NCBI GenBank assembly: GCA_028704415.1
Contig: JAQWFM010000006.1
Coordinates: 1 to 57,048, forward strand
DNA: 57,048 nt
Source: Oscillospiraceae bacterium
GTDB lineage: Bacteria > Bacillota > Clostridia > Saccharofermentanales > Fastidiosipilaceae
Direction of reading: 5' to 3'
Shown here piece by piece: positions 43,379-53,278 of this stretch (within the stretch, counting starts at the first letter, position 1; the number at the start of each line of letters is the position of its first letter). The position numbers were made by a program, and so were the translations under genes. The notes under the pieces were generated by a model. It was not told the DNA's origin, did not search any database, and was given only the letters and a program-made list of their open reading frames with translations.

Positions 43379-45151
43379 TCAATTTATGACATCATCTCTG
43401 GTCTTGGCTACTTCGTTAGCATAATCCAGGTACTCCTGGAAAAGGCCGTTTTCCTGCGTGGTTAAGTAGGTCTGATAATCTTCCAGGATAGAGCGGGCTT
43501 CCTCTTCAGTGTCAGCGAAGAACGCACGCTGGGTATAATCATTTTTGGTTGTGTCGTCAAAAGCATAAGTTTTCAATGTATCGTAATCTTCAAAGCTCTG
43601 GGCCAGCTTATCGAGTGGGTAGCCTGCCAGTTGTTCTACCGGTCGGGCTTCTTTGTAGGCTTCTAGTTCTTCAACTGCGGCGTCTGCGTCACCGGCGTTA
43701 CTTTCACCCCACCAGGTTTTTCTTTTGTCAGCCTGCAGCGTCCGACCCAGAATATAGCCAATGCCCTTTTCACGCAGCTCGTCATCTACAGTGGAGTCTC
43801 CATTAGCCTTCCGTTCCAGATATGACTGTATAAGCCGAGGCTGGCCGTCCTCGTTCAGCTCATAAGTTTCGCCCTCAATTCCATACTGGCACAGACGGGC
43901 ACCCTCTTCAGAATTAACATAGTTAATATAGGTCAAAGATGCATCAAGATTAGAACAAGAAGTTGGGAAAATAATGGCTGGAGAACCATTGCGGCCTTTG
44001 AGTTCTACCTGAACGGCAGATTCGCCATCGGCGTAGCTCAGCGGGCCAACCGGCACATAACGCATTTCCGGATTGCTGTTATAAAGGCCGGTCAGCTTGG
44101 TCGCATTAATAACGGTGCTGTACTGAGCCGCGGCAAACAATGCGGTACCATTGCCGACTTTCTGATTAGCCAGGTCGTCCGTCTGTTTAAAGCATTCCTT
44201 ATCCAGAATACCTTCATTGACCAGCTTCCAAATGAACAGATTGCTGTCAATCCAGTTATCCGTCAGGGTGCTGTAAGTATAGGTGCCGTCATCCTGCATG
44301 ACAAAGCTGGTGGCTTGCTTGCTGTTAAAGTTCATGGCGTACTGGCCGTAATCCCAGCCCTCATGGAAGGTGGTAGCGGTAATGATGTCATTGCCGTTGA
44401 CGTCTGTAAAGCCATAATCACGTGCTTTGGTCATAAAATCCAGGAGCTGTTCGCTGGTTTTGATCGTGGTGGGATCAACCCCCAGGGTTTCTGCGACATC
44501 GCCGCGAACAAAGACGCCATATGCCCAGTTGCTGATATCTGCCACATCACCCGGGGTTTCTTGAGGTAAAATATAGCGGGCGCCGTTAAAGGTCGGGTCA
44601 TCCAGATCGTTTTCCAGGAAGGCCTGCGAGACAATACCAACATCATAGGCATTAGCCAGATTTTCATATTTGGGCAATTCATCCTTAATATCCAGTAACT
44701 GCCCTTCGCGCGCAGCCTTCTTGATAACGGCAGTCTCCCCGCCATCGCCTCCCCAGTACGGCGCATTGATGATATCCGGCATGTCACCGGAAGCAAAAAC
44801 CAGATTGAGCTTTTCCGTCTCGCTCATCATGATGCCTTCAAATTCAATCGTTACGCCGGTTTTTTCCCGAATAGCCGCAGCTACTTCATTGTTATACTGG
44901 TCTGAAGCGGTCTTAAAGCCGCCATTCCAGCATATCAACATTTTCAGGGTGACATCATCAAACGTTTGCGTGCCCGTCGTGGTACTGTCCCCGGTGGTCG
45001 CGGCAGCGTTGCTGCCGTCTGCGGTGGTGGCAGCGTTGCTGTCGCCGGCCGCCGACGTTGTGGCGCTGCCCCCTGAAGAGCAGCCAGCCAGCATCAGGGT
45101 GGCAGCCAGGCTCAGTGCCAGGGCACGGCCGGTCCATTTCAGTTTTTTCAT
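43379..45151 (-). CDS. sugar ABC transporter substrate-binding lipoprotein (LplA-like)
   Basis: A 590-residue extracellular binding protein anchored by lipid. The signal peptide ends in the lipobox LAGC with the modified cysteine at residue 24, followed by a Ser/Thr/Ala-rich linker. The mature domain has family features of large family 1 oligosaccharide-binding proteins (LKMLICWNGGF, KTGVTIEFEGIMMSETEKL, ASGDMPDIINAPYW). AAGGAGG precedes the ATG. It lies 27 bases downstream of the second permease, so the three form one importer; the ATPase (MsmX-like) is expected elsewhere. Confidence 0.92.
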   Translation of the reverse strand: MKKLKWTGRALALSLAATLMLAGCSSGGSATTSAAGDSNAATTADGSNAAATTGDSTTTGTQTFDDVTLKMLICWNGGFKTASDQYNNEVAAAIREKTGVTIEFEGIMMSETEKLNLVFASGDMPDIINAPYWGGDGGETAVIKKAAREGQLLDIKDELPKYENLANAYDVGIVSQAFLENDLDDPTFNGARYILPQETPGDVADISNWAYGVFVRGDVAETLGVDPTTIKTSEQLLDFMTKARDYGFTDVNGNDIITATTFHEGWDYGQYAMNFNSKQATSFVMQDDGTYTYSTLTDNWIDSNLFIWKLVNEGILDKECFKQTDDLANQKVGNGTALFAAAQYSTVINATKLTGLYNSNPEMRYVPVGPLSYADGESAVQVELKGRNGSPAIIFPTSCSNLDASLTYINYVNSEEGARLCQYGIEGETYELNEDGQPRLIQSYLERKANGDSTVDDELREKGIGYILGRTLQADKRKTWWGESNAGDADAAVEELEAYKEARPVEQLAGYPLDKLAQSFEDYDTLKTYAFDDTTKNDYTQRAFFADTEEEARSILEDYQTYLTTQENGLFQEYLDYANEVAKTRDDVIN

Positions 45152-45178
45152 CCTTCATTCCTCCTTTTTTTATGCTCA

Positions 45179-46066
45179 TCAGCCTTTGATTGATCCGATC
45201 ATGACGCCCTTGACGTAGTATTTTTGCAGGAAGGGGTAAACTACGACAATCGGCATGGTCAGAATCATGACAAAAGCCATTTGCAGCGATTGGGATGTGT
45301 AGCTTTGCAGCGCGCCGGTAGAGGCCGTCTCCTGACCAGTTTTAATGGTGGAGCTGGCTTCATTAAGCAGCTTTTGCAGCAGCGTGGCGGCAGGATACAG
45401 GTCAACCCGGCTCTGGTAATAAGCTCCGGTAAACCAGTCATTCCAGTGGCCTACCCCGATAAACAAAGCTACCGTCGCCAGAATGGCGGTAGAAAGCGGT
45501 ACATATAACTGAAAGAGAATGCGCGGCTCACTGGCACCATCCAGTTGGGCCGACTCCCTTATTTCCAGCGGCACGGCGGCAAAGCTGGTGCGCATAATCA
45601 GAAAATTAAAGAAGTTATAGATACTGGGGATAACATAGAGCCAAAAACTTTTATTTAATCCCAGGTCACGCAACAGAATATAGTAGGGCACCATGCCCCC
45701 GCCAAAGATGGTTGTGAAGTAAAAGAAAAAGGAAAAGAAAGCCCGCCCCGGCAGGGTCTTGATACACAGGGCGTAGGCCATCAGCGCGGTAAAAAACAGA
45801 CCCAGGATAACGCCCAGTACCGTCCGGCCGACGGAAATGGTCAGTGACTTAAAGATCTGGCTGTTTTGGAAGGCCAGACTGTAGTTTTCAAGCGTAAAGG
45901 CGCGCGGCAGCAGGTAAACCCCGCCGCGGGCAAAGTCCCGTCCGGTATTTAGTGACGCAATAAAAACATACCAGAAGGGATAAAAGGTCACAAAAGCAAA
46001 TAAGGTCATGAATATGTAGTTAAGGACAACAAAAATTTTACGTGAACGAGTCTGATGAATAATCAT
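45179..46066 (-). CDS. sugar ABC transporter permease (LplC-like)
   Basis: A 295-residue inner membrane permease with six predicted helices. The cytoplasmic loop that contacts the ATPase is seen as EIRESAQLDGASEPRILFQL (EAA motif), and the C terminus ends YYVKGVMIGSIKG, which is typical of this CUT1 subfamily. ATG 46066 has GGGAGG close upstream and lies 10 bases after the stop of the partner permease; the longer frame to 46117 runs into that gene. The two permeases and the lipoprotein make a classic oligosaccharide importer. Confidence 0.93.
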   Translation of the reverse strand: MIIHQTRSRKIFVVLNYIFMTLFAFVTFYPFWYVFIASLNTGRDFARGGVYLLPRAFTLENYSLAFQNSQIFKSLTISVGRTVLGVILGLFFTALMAYALCIKTLPGRAFFSFFFYFTTIFGGGMVPYYILLRDLGLNKSFWLYVIPSIYNFFNFLIMRTSFAAVPLEIRESAQLDGASEPRILFQLYVPLSTAILATVALFIGVGHWNDWFTGAYYQSRVDLYPAATLLQKLLNEASSTIKTGQETASTGALQSYTSQSLQMAFVMILTMPIVVVYPFLQKYYVKGVMIGSIKG

Positions 46067-46076
46067 ATGGCCTCCC

Positions 46077-47036
46077 TTAAAATATACTGACTTCCATGGT
46101 CCGCTTGCAGACTTCATTAGCCAGCGTCATCAGGCCCAGGGAAAGGACAGATTTAAATAATCCAATAGCAGTCGCATATTCAAAGCGCCCCTGGCTAAGA
46201 CCGGTTTTCAAAACAAACGTATCCAAAATGTCGGAAATCAGCTGATTATCCGGTTGTTGCAGCAGCAGAATCTGATCAAAGCCCGCATTCAGCAACCCGC
46301 CCACCGCATTGATGAACATAATCCCAATCGTTCCCTTAATACACGGCAGGGTCACATAAAAGGTGCTTTTAAGTCTGCCGGCGCCGTCAATGGCGGCGGC
46401 TTCATAAAGCTCCGGGCTGACTGACGTCAGCGCGGAGAGATAAATAATGGTCCCCCAGCCGGCGTTCTTCCAAATATCTGACAAAATCACCATGGGATAA
46501 AAATATTCCCGGCTGCCCATAAAAAAAATCGAGTCCAGACCGGCGTTTTTGCGCAAGTCGTTAATCACGCCGCCATAGGGCGAAAAGATGACATTCATCA
46601 GGGATACGACGACCACCCAGGACACAAAATTGGGCAGGTAGCTAAATGTCTGCACCACTCGCTTAAACCGGACCGCCTGCACCTCATTCAGCAGCAGAGC
46701 CAGCAATATCGGAGCCGGAAAACTAAACAGCAGTTTCAGACCGCTGATGACCAGCGTGTTTTTAATGACCCGCCAGAAGTCCGGCGAATAGATGAAGGTC
46801 CGGAAATGCTTCAGGCCTGCCCACGGGCTATTGAGGATACCCAGTTTATAACTATAGTTTTTAAAAGCCAGGGTAGCGCCATACATGGGATAATAGCAAA
46901 ACACCAGCAGCCAGATGACGCAGGGTAAAATGAACAGATACAGCCACCGGTGCTGCCAGATCCTTTTTCTCAAATCAGCGCGTTTTTTGCCAGCAGGCGT
47001 GCCAGCCGCCTGAGCTATCAGGGCAGTTCCCAACAT
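46077..47036 (-). CDS. sugar ABC transporter permease (LplB-like)
   Basis: A 319-residue permease and first gene of the importer. After a basic N terminus (KKRADLRKRIWQHRW) come six membrane helices beginning with LYLFILPCVIWLLVFCYYP. The EAA-type loop is PELYEAAAIDGAGRLKSTFY. The ATG at 47036 is preferred over GTG 47045 because AAAAGGTG lies at proper distance. In the 134 bases upstream I see a GC hairpin CCTGC/GCAGG (minus strand) and several AT-rich boxes but no confident promoter. Confidence 0.92.
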   Translation of the reverse strand: MLGTALIAQAAGTPAGKKRADLRKRIWQHRWLYLFILPCVIWLLVFCYYPMYGATLAFKNYSYKLGILNSPWAGLKHFRTFIYSPDFWRVIKNTLVISGLKLLFSFPAPILLALLLNEVQAVRFKRVVQTFSYLPNFVSWVVVVSLMNVIFSPYGGVINDLRKNAGLDSIFFMGSREYFYPMVILSDIWKNAGWGTIIYLSALTSVSPELYEAAAIDGAGRLKSTFYVTLPCIKGTIGIMFINAVGGLLNAGFDQILLLQQPDNQLISDILDTFVLKTGLSQGRFEYATAIGLFKSVLSLGLMTLANEVCKRTMEVSIF

Positions 47037-47170
47037 GTTTGTCACCTTTTCTTAGTAAGATAATCTTGATTAACCCCTGCTCCGCGGCAGGTTTATGTAT
47101 ATAAAATACAGTTTTATTCTTAGCTCATCTATGAACTATCCGCTGTATTTGCTGCACTATTTTTAGCAAT

Positions 47171-49420
47171 TTAGTCTGATTTTCGTTGCAGCTGTATGGT
47201 TACACTGCAGTCGCGGCAATCCGCCTGATAGCTAAAGTAAACGGTCCGGCTGGCCGCATCCCAATGGAATGCCAGTCCTTCCACATGACCGTTACTTTCA
47301 CGGGTCATGGCCATCGGCTTCCGAGGCAGTCTGAACCGGCTTACCACGGTCAGGTCAAGCGCCGAAGCCAGCTGCAGTCTGACCCGCTGCGGCCGGACAT
47401 CCATACTCAGCACTCTGGCGCCGGATAAAATCAAAGCTAACGCCTGATCTTTAATCTGCTCCAGGTCATATAACAGGCCCAGCTGACCGGGGGTAAGCCT
47501 GTAATCCGTGATAATGTCCAGGCCATCGCTTAACAAATCGCAGTACTGTCCCCGCCAGGCCAGCTCCGGCGCAGCTGGGCTTTCCGTCAAACCTGCGGCA
47601 ATGATATAGGGTCCGCGCCGTATAGCCAGCTGACCCGCAGGTTCCCAGTCAGGCTCAGTCAGTTTTATGGCCTGGTTAACGCTATCCAGATAGGCCCTGA
47701 GTCTGTCGCCCCGCCAGGTCAGGCAGGCCGGCAGACAGCACAGTAAATAGAAATAGCCCTGGCCCAGGGCATACTTACCGGCCGGACAAGCTCCGGGCAG
47801 TCCCATAGCCTCTTTCAGCGTCTGGGCCGCCGTCTGCCCGGCAGGCCAGCAACCGCGGATCTGCTGATAGGGATCCTTGTCATCACCTACATATATCAGG
47901 TGGCCGCCCTGCCGGACCCATGCCGCCAGGGTCTGCTGAATAGCTAAATCTTCCGGCTTGAAAAATTCATAGCTCAGGACCAGAACCTTATACGCCGAAA
48001 TCATATCCGGATGGCGGCGGAGCTGGTCAAAAACCAGCGGCCGGACCCAGATACCCTGCTTTAGCAAGGGCAGGGCTAAGCCGTAAAAATCCGGAAAGGC
48101 TGTGCTTTGCCGGTAAGCCAGCAAGCTGGCCGGGTCTTGTTCCAGCCGGGCCAGGTCTTGGCGGGTCAGTTCATAAGGCAACGTGTGCTGCAGCTCATTA
48201 TTGAGGTTATAGGCCTTCCCATCATTCAAACCGCGCTGATACATGGCGCTGTTGCCGATCAGGATCCCGACTTCAGCCGCAGCTTTGCCACCATAGGACC
48301 AGTCACTGTAGCGCATATCGCGCAGCAACTGAAACAGCTGACTGAGTTTACTGCGGTAAGCCTCCGGAATCGGTTGAGCCGAAGGCGCCGGAAAACTGCT
48401 CTCATCTTTTTGCGCAATATTGGGCTGAATCCGGGGATAGACCCCCTCAACCACCCGATGCGGCCAGGGACAAATCTCGTAGCGCCAGACCTCCGGCTGT
48501 AATAAAGAAGCAATCAGGGTTTGCTGATATTGCGCTCTGAAATTATCCCAGTCATAACCGGGATTATCTTCAATCGGATCGTGCAGAAACCAGAGCCGCT
48601 TGCCACTTGAAGCGGCAAAGCTTTGCATCAGACTGTACTCAAGGAAGGCCGTGTCAAACGTACGCTCCGCCAAAACCCCGGCATACACATTGGCCGTCCG
48701 GCTGGTCCCGGTCCAGATCTGCGCGATCAAGCCATCTACTGTCTCAATATCCAGTAAATTAACTTCCGGGCTGACGATTTTCCACTGCGTATAATTCAGC
48801 AGGCTGTGCGTCGGCACATAAAACTTCAAGTCCGGCTGCCCGATGGTCCTGGCATAGGTTTTCAGTCTGACGGAAAGCAGGCGAATAGCCCGGGTATAAA
48901 GATAAGCTTTGAGCGCGCCACAGCGGTAGGCTGCATCCGGCGAGCGGTCAGGTCTGCAATATGGTTCCTGATAGTACGCTTCGTATTCTTTTTTAAAAGC
49001 CGGCGAATAACCGCCCCGGTCCCAAAACTCCGGTTCTTCCACATGAATTGCCAGAATTCCCTGATCGACGGCCCGTTCCAGATTTTGGCCCAGGTAGTCA
49101 ATAAATGACAGGGTCGGCACCATATAGGGCACCCGGGGATTATGAAGGATCAGCTGTCCCTCCCGGTCCGTCTGGGCCTCATCCCAATGCGGGCGGCCGT
49201 CCCAGCGGCCATCCAGATAATCCTGATACTGCCCCCACGAAATCCCGGTCATAAGGTGCACCCGGTAACCGGCGGCCTTATATTGCCGCAGGCGCTGCGG
49301 CATGTCCGGATCGGTCCCGTAAACCATGACAAAGTCACAACGAAAGTCTATATTGCCGGCCCAGGGAGCGCCTTCCTGATACCCGGTGCGTTCATCAATT
49401 TGAGCTGTGATGCCAAACAT
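47171..49420 (-). CDS. uncharacterised glycosidase-like protein, 749 aa
   Basis: I do not recognise this protein by name. The first ~350 residues look like a TIM-barrel glycosidase domain: MVYGTDPDMPQRLRQYKAAG, GISWGQYQDYLDGRWDGRP, a candidate acid/base in AIHVEEPEFWDRGGYS, and NLLDIETVDG. Residues ~420-560 resemble the glutamine-amidotransferase-like trimerisation domain of GH42-type enzymes (PDMISAYKVLVLSYEFF, WVRQGGHLIYVGDDKDP). The rest is beta-rich. There is no signal peptide. AAAGGAGA precedes the ATG. It lies between the two-component system and the importer on the same strand, so it likely acts on the imported oligosaccharide (inference). Confidence 0.6.
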   Translation of the reverse strand: MFGITAQIDERTGYQEGAPWAGNIDFRCDFVMVYGTDPDMPQRLRQYKAAGYRVHLMTGISWGQYQDYLDGRWDGRPHWDEAQTDREGQLILHNPRVPYMVPTLSFIDYLGQNLERAVDQGILAIHVEEPEFWDRGGYSPAFKKEYEAYYQEPYCRPDRSPDAAYRCGALKAYLYTRAIRLLSVRLKTYARTIGQPDLKFYVPTHSLLNYTQWKIVSPEVNLLDIETVDGLIAQIWTGTSRTANVYAGVLAERTFDTAFLEYSLMQSFAASSGKRLWFLHDPIEDNPGYDWDNFRAQYQQTLIASLLQPEVWRYEICPWPHRVVEGVYPRIQPNIAQKDESSFPAPSAQPIPEAYRSKLSQLFQLLRDMRYSDWSYGGKAAAEVGILIGNSAMYQRGLNDGKAYNLNNELQHTLPYELTRQDLARLEQDPASLLAYRQSTAFPDFYGLALPLLKQGIWVRPLVFDQLRRHPDMISAYKVLVLSYEFFKPEDLAIQQTLAAWVRQGGHLIYVGDDKDPYQQIRGCWPAGQTAAQTLKEAMGLPGACPAGKYALGQGYFYLLCCLPACLTWRGDRLRAYLDSVNQAIKLTEPDWEPAGQLAIRRGPYIIAAGLTESPAAPELAWRGQYCDLLSDGLDIITDYRLTPGQLGLLYDLEQIKDQALALILSGARVLSMDVRPQRVRLQLASALDLTVVSRFRLPRKPMAMTRESNGHVEGLAFHWDAASRTVYFSYQADCRDCSVTIQLQRKSD

Positions 49421-49528
49421 AACTGTCTCCTTTTAAAGCCCGTCAAAGCTACGCCCTGCCTGTTTACAGCATAGGTAATGGCGCCGGCTGAAGCTATAAA
49501 GCATTTTATGAAAGCTGCTGCATTATCT

Positions 49529-51196
49529 TTAGACAGCCTGACCTTCATTAACCCTGCTGCCGGGTGCAGGCATCATCTGTCCGGCCGGTTGTTCCGGCTT
49601 TTGACGGCGGGCGGCGCGATACTCATTGGGCGTCTGCTGATAGAAGTCCTTAAACTGCCGCATAAAGTAGCTGACGTGATTGAAACCGCAAAAGCCGGAA
49701 ATCCTGGTAACCGGCAGCTCGGTATCCGTCAGCAACCGGCCGGCGTAGGCCATGCGGCGGGCAATAATATACTTTGAGATATTAATGTCATAGCGTTTTT
49801 TGAACATCGCGGATAAATACGCCGGAGAGACGCAAAAGCGCTGCGCCAGTTCACTGGTGCTCATGTCAGGGCTGTTAAAATCCCGGTCCAGGGTCTGCTT
49901 AACCTGACTGAGGATAAAGTGAATGTCCTGCCGTTCAGGGATCCAGTGCTGAAAAATTGTATCAATGAGTTTACTTAAGCCTTGTTGCAGCTCCGCCAGG
50001 TCGCCACAGTCATTGAGCACACTGCCGTTGACATGTTCACAACCCAGCAGCGGCAAAATGGTCAGACCGTTTTTATAGCAAACGGTAATCAGCTCCCGCA
50101 CGATATCTGTATAGGCTTCTCTTAAACCCAGGACCGGCTGTTGACGGTAGCGCTGCAGCAGCGTGCTGAGGCAGTGCTGGGTCTGAGGCAGATTCATTTC
50201 TGCCAGGCTATCCCGGAAGACCTGCCGGTCCTGAACAAAAGCCGGCCGGCTCAGGTCGGCAGCATAGGCTGAAAAGAACAGGATGGGCGGCAGATTTTCC
50301 CGGCTATACGCATAACGCAGATCCAGGGCCTGCACCGCTTCTAAAAAGATGCCGGAGCTAAGCCTGGGATGCAGAGCGCTGGAGCTGATGATGATACCGG
50401 CGGGCGCGCACTGCGCCATGGCCTGGCGCAGGCGGATTAAGTTTTGGGTCAGATGCTGCCGCGCCTGCTCCTGGTCGCTGGTGTCATCCCAGAGCAGCAC
50501 CAGCACCGTGTTGCGGCTGTCCTGACTGTTGACGGCAATACATTGCTCCGCGCAGATCTCCGTCATCAGATTGCGGATGGAAAAACGCAGCAGATTCAGC
50601 TCCTGCCTAAAGGCCGGCGGAAGCTGTTCCTTATCCGCCCAGATGATGCTCATCTGAAAATAACTGGCCGATTCAGGAATATGTTTTTGAATTTCAGTTA
50701 ACTCTGCCAGCTGATTGCCGCGGACAAAAGCAGTCATATCTTCCTGCAGCCGTTTTTCGGCCAATCTTGAAGTCAGCTCATACTTATCCGCGGACAAATC
50801 CTCTACCATTTCCTGACGGTTTCTGGCCGCCTGCATTTTTTGCAGCATATGAATCAACGCCTCTGACTTGACCGGCTTGAGCACATAATCTACGGCCTGC
50901 AGGCGGCAGGCCCGCTGCGCATAGTCAAAATTGGCGTAGCCGCTAATAACGCCGCTGATCAGCCGCGGCTGCAAGGCGCGGGCTTTTTCAATCAAGGTCA
51001 GGCCGTCCATGTCTTCCAGTTTGATGTCCGTGATTAAAAAGTCCGAGCGGTTAGTCGCAATAATATCCAGCGCTTCTTCGCCGGAAGCCGCCTCCATGAT
51101 CCAGGTAAAATTGATCCCGCTGGAACTAAGCTGGAATAAAACGTTTTCACGGGCCAGATCTTCATCATCCACAATTAAGATTCGGTTTGCTGCCAT
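49529..51196 (-). CDS. response regulator, YesN-like (REC plus AraC HTH)
   Basis: A 555-residue cytoplasmic regulator. The receiver domain (1-120) has ILIVDDEDLAREN, the phosphoacceptor Asp in FLITDIKLEDMDG and the lysine in YVLKPVKSEAL. A long coiled/variable middle region follows. The last ~100 residues are an AraC-type DNA-binding domain (MSTSELAQRFCVSPAYLSAM and VTRISGFCGFNHVSYFMRQF). The ATG at 51196 follows AAGGAG and lies inside the 3' end of the kinase gene (22-base overlap). It probably activates the downstream importer and glycosidase genes. Confidence 0.93.
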   Translation of the reverse strand: MAANRILIVDDEDLARENVLFQLSSSGINFTWIMEAASGEEALDIIATNRSDFLITDIKLEDMDGLTLIEKARALQPRLISGVISGYANFDYAQRACRLQAVDYVLKPVKSEALIHMLQKMQAARNRQEMVEDLSADKYELTSRLAEKRLQEDMTAFVRGNQLAELTEIQKHIPESASYFQMSIIWADKEQLPPAFRQELNLLRFSIRNLMTEICAEQCIAVNSQDSRNTVLVLLWDDTSDQEQARQHLTQNLIRLRQAMAQCAPAGIIISSSALHPRLSSGIFLEAVQALDLRYAYSRENLPPILFFSAYAADLSRPAFVQDRQVFRDSLAEMNLPQTQHCLSTLLQRYRQQPVLGLREAYTDIVRELITVCYKNGLTILPLLGCEHVNGSVLNDCGDLAELQQGLSKLIDTIFQHWIPERQDIHFILSQVKQTLDRDFNSPDMSTSELAQRFCVSPAYLSAMFKKRYDINISKYIIARRMAYAGRLLTDTELPVTRISGFCGFNHVSYFMRQFKDFYQQTPNEYRAARRQKPEQPAGQMMPAPGSRVNEGQAV

Positions 51197-53013
51197 GGGT
51201 ATTGCTCCTTTTGCCGCGAGGCTGGATCCTGCCGGATCACAATCAGCACGCCGGTGCCGCGCCCGCTGTGGCTGTAAATTTTCAGACCGCCTGCCGGTCC
51301 GTAGGTAAGTCTTAAACGCCGGTGCACATTGAGCAGGCCAACACATTTATCCAGCATGCCGGTGTTATCCTCCGGGGCGGTATCGGTGGCAGCCATTAGC
51401 CGCCGCAGTTGCCCCAGCCGCTCTGCAGTCATACCCTTGCCGTTATCTCTGATCCAGATTTTCAGGCAAGCACCCACCAGGCTGGCTTTGATACGGATGC
51501 AAAAGGGGGCAAGACGGTTGTGCTGCCCGCCAAGCCCATGCTTGAAGCAGTTTTCGACCAGTGGCTGCAGGATCAGTTTGGGGACGGTCTGCTTTAAGAC
51601 CAGCTCATCCAGCGCGATGTTGCAGACCAGGCGATTGTGATAGCGCACTTCCTGAATATAGAGATAGGCTTTGACCACCTCGACCTCCTCGGCTACTGAG
51701 ACCAGCCGCGGTCCGGAGTCCGCCAGGTAGCGAAACAGATCACTTAAGGCCAGAATCATGCGGTCGGTGCTGTCCGCCCGCTCCAGCTTGGCCATTCCCG
51801 AAATCGTATTCAGCGTATTGTAGAGATAATGCGGATTGATGTAGGCGCTTAAGGCCTCGTATTCCGCATAAGCGGCCTGCAGCCTGATCTTGTATTCTTC
51901 GCGGATGAGATTGACAATGCGGTTTTGCATCATCACGGTGTGGCGGGCAATCAACTGGATTTCTTCTCCGGCGCCGGCTTCAGGCAGCGGCTGTTCGCTT
52001 TGATTTTCAGAAAACCGGTCCAGGGATGTGATCAGCGAGTCCACGCGTTTGCGGTAAATCAACAGCTCATATAATAAGCCGGCCATCAGGAAAGCGGCGA
52101 TTAAGAGGGTGATAACAATAAACTGATTCACATTGCCCAGTAACCAGCCGACAGTCAGGTGCGGTACAAGGAGGACAATGATCAGGCCGCTGTCAGACTG
52201 GCTGTCCGCCACGGCAAAGCCTTGTTGCGCGGGATAGACCTTTTTATCCGGCTGCTGCCGGTAAGCTGTCAAAGCCTGCCGGGCCGCGTCCAGGCTGCCG
52301 CTCTGGCTTTGGTACACGCAGGTTCCGTCCTGGGTAAACAGGGATATGTCCGTGGTCGCATCCGGAAAGCGAAGCGATTTTTCCGGCAGCAGGCTTGCGA
52401 CCTCTGCCTCAAAAACCGAGTAGCAGGCCTCAGACGGTAAACTGTCCGAGGTATTAAAGCTATTGATGGAATTTACCATGACCAGCTTGTAATTTTGCGT
52501 GATGGGACTGTAATAATAAGCCAGGTTAGCGCCGGTTTGCAGGCTGGTCTGATAGGCGGCGTACCAGGAGGCCCGGGATAACTGATTGAGGGGGAAAAAA
52601 TAGCGGCCGTCGCCCGGCAAATACGCATAAAAATACTGCTTGATATCACTGTTACCCTGGGTAACGGCGTAGGTGGTGGAGTTAATCATCCGGCCCAGCT
52701 CAGTACTCAACTGCGACATTTCAATCAGAGAAACATCTTCATTAAAAAGCTGGCTGCGGATGGTTGTGTTCATTTCCGTCACAGCCATCGCGGTTTTATA
52801 GTCGGACAGCCGTTTACTGACCGCCTGAGAATAGTACTGAAATTCGCTCTTATATAGGTAATCGTTGTATTCTGAATTGGTTTCATCAAACAGATAAAAA
52901 AAAGCAACAGCAAAAAGGAGCACCAGCAGCGCCACTAAAGTCAGGATTCTTTTCAGATTTCCCCGGCCGGCCAGCCAGTTATGGCCCAGCCGCCGCAGCA
53001 GCAGTTTAAGCAC
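51175..53013 (-). CDS. sensor histidine kinase, YesM-like
   Basis: A 612-residue membrane kinase. First helix at about residues 20-42, extracytoplasmic sensor of ~240 residues, second helix near 270, HAMP linker, then the His_kinase domain with the phosphorylated His in AYINPHYLYNTLNTISGM, and the HATPase domain (LQPLVENCFKHGLGG, IWIRDNGKGM). I place the start at GTG 53013 because AAAGGAGG lies 10 bases upstream; an in-frame ATG at 53052 has no such site. It is paired with the overlapping response regulator and likely senses extracellular oligosaccharide, perhaps via the binding protein (inference). Confidence 0.92.
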   Translation of the reverse strand: MLKLLLRRLGHNWLAGRGNLKRILTLVALLVLLFAVAFFYLFDETNSEYNDYLYKSEFQYYSQAVSKRLSDYKTAMAVTEMNTTIRSQLFNEDVSLIEMSQLSTELGRMINSTTYAVTQGNSDIKQYFYAYLPGDGRYFFPLNQLSRASWYAAYQTSLQTGANLAYYYSPITQNYKLVMVNSINSFNTSDSLPSEACYSVFEAEVASLLPEKSLRFPDATTDISLFTQDGTCVYQSQSGSLDAARQALTAYRQQPDKKVYPAQQGFAVADSQSDSGLIIVLLVPHLTVGWLLGNVNQFIVITLLIAAFLMAGLLYELLIYRKRVDSLITSLDRFSENQSEQPLPEAGAGEEIQLIARHTVMMQNRIVNLIREEYKIRLQAAYAEYEALSAYINPHYLYNTLNTISGMAKLERADSTDRMILALSDLFRYLADSGPRLVSVAEEVEVVKAYLYIQEVRYHNRLVCNIALDELVLKQTVPKLILQPLVENCFKHGLGGQHNRLAPFCIRIKASLVGACLKIWIRDNGKGMTAERLGQLRRLMAATDTAPEDNTGMLDKCVGLLNVHRRLRLTYGPAGGLKIYSHSGRGTGVLIVIRQDPASRQKEQYPWQQTES

Positions 53014-53110
53014 CCGCGCGTTTCCTCCTTTGCTCTGGAGACCTGGCTTCATGCCTGTTCTGTTTATAACAGGTTACAGGTCATATCCGTAACACTTTGT
53101 CAATTCGTCT

Positions 53111-53187
53111 TTGTCCGGCCGCAGTCTGTGGTTTATAATAGTATTTTTAAGTTGACCACTTGCCTTTTTAACGATCATAAGTATAAT
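53111..53187 (+). promoter_or_regulatory. tandem promoter candidates for the GntR-type regulator
   Basis: P1: TTGTCC (53111-53116), 17 bp, TATAAT (53134-53139). P2: TTGCCT (53160-53165), 16 bp, TATAAT (53182-53187). Both point to the regulator at 53279. The minus-strand kinase promoter must lie in the same gap; a TTGACA (53103-53098) faces it but no good -10 was found. Confidence 0.5.
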
Positions 53188-53278
53188 TATCTGCACAGAA
53201 CTTAACTCATTATCAAGCTTTCAGCAGCAAATTAATAGAACAGATCTGCTATTCTTATACGGTGAAAGGCTCAGCAAG

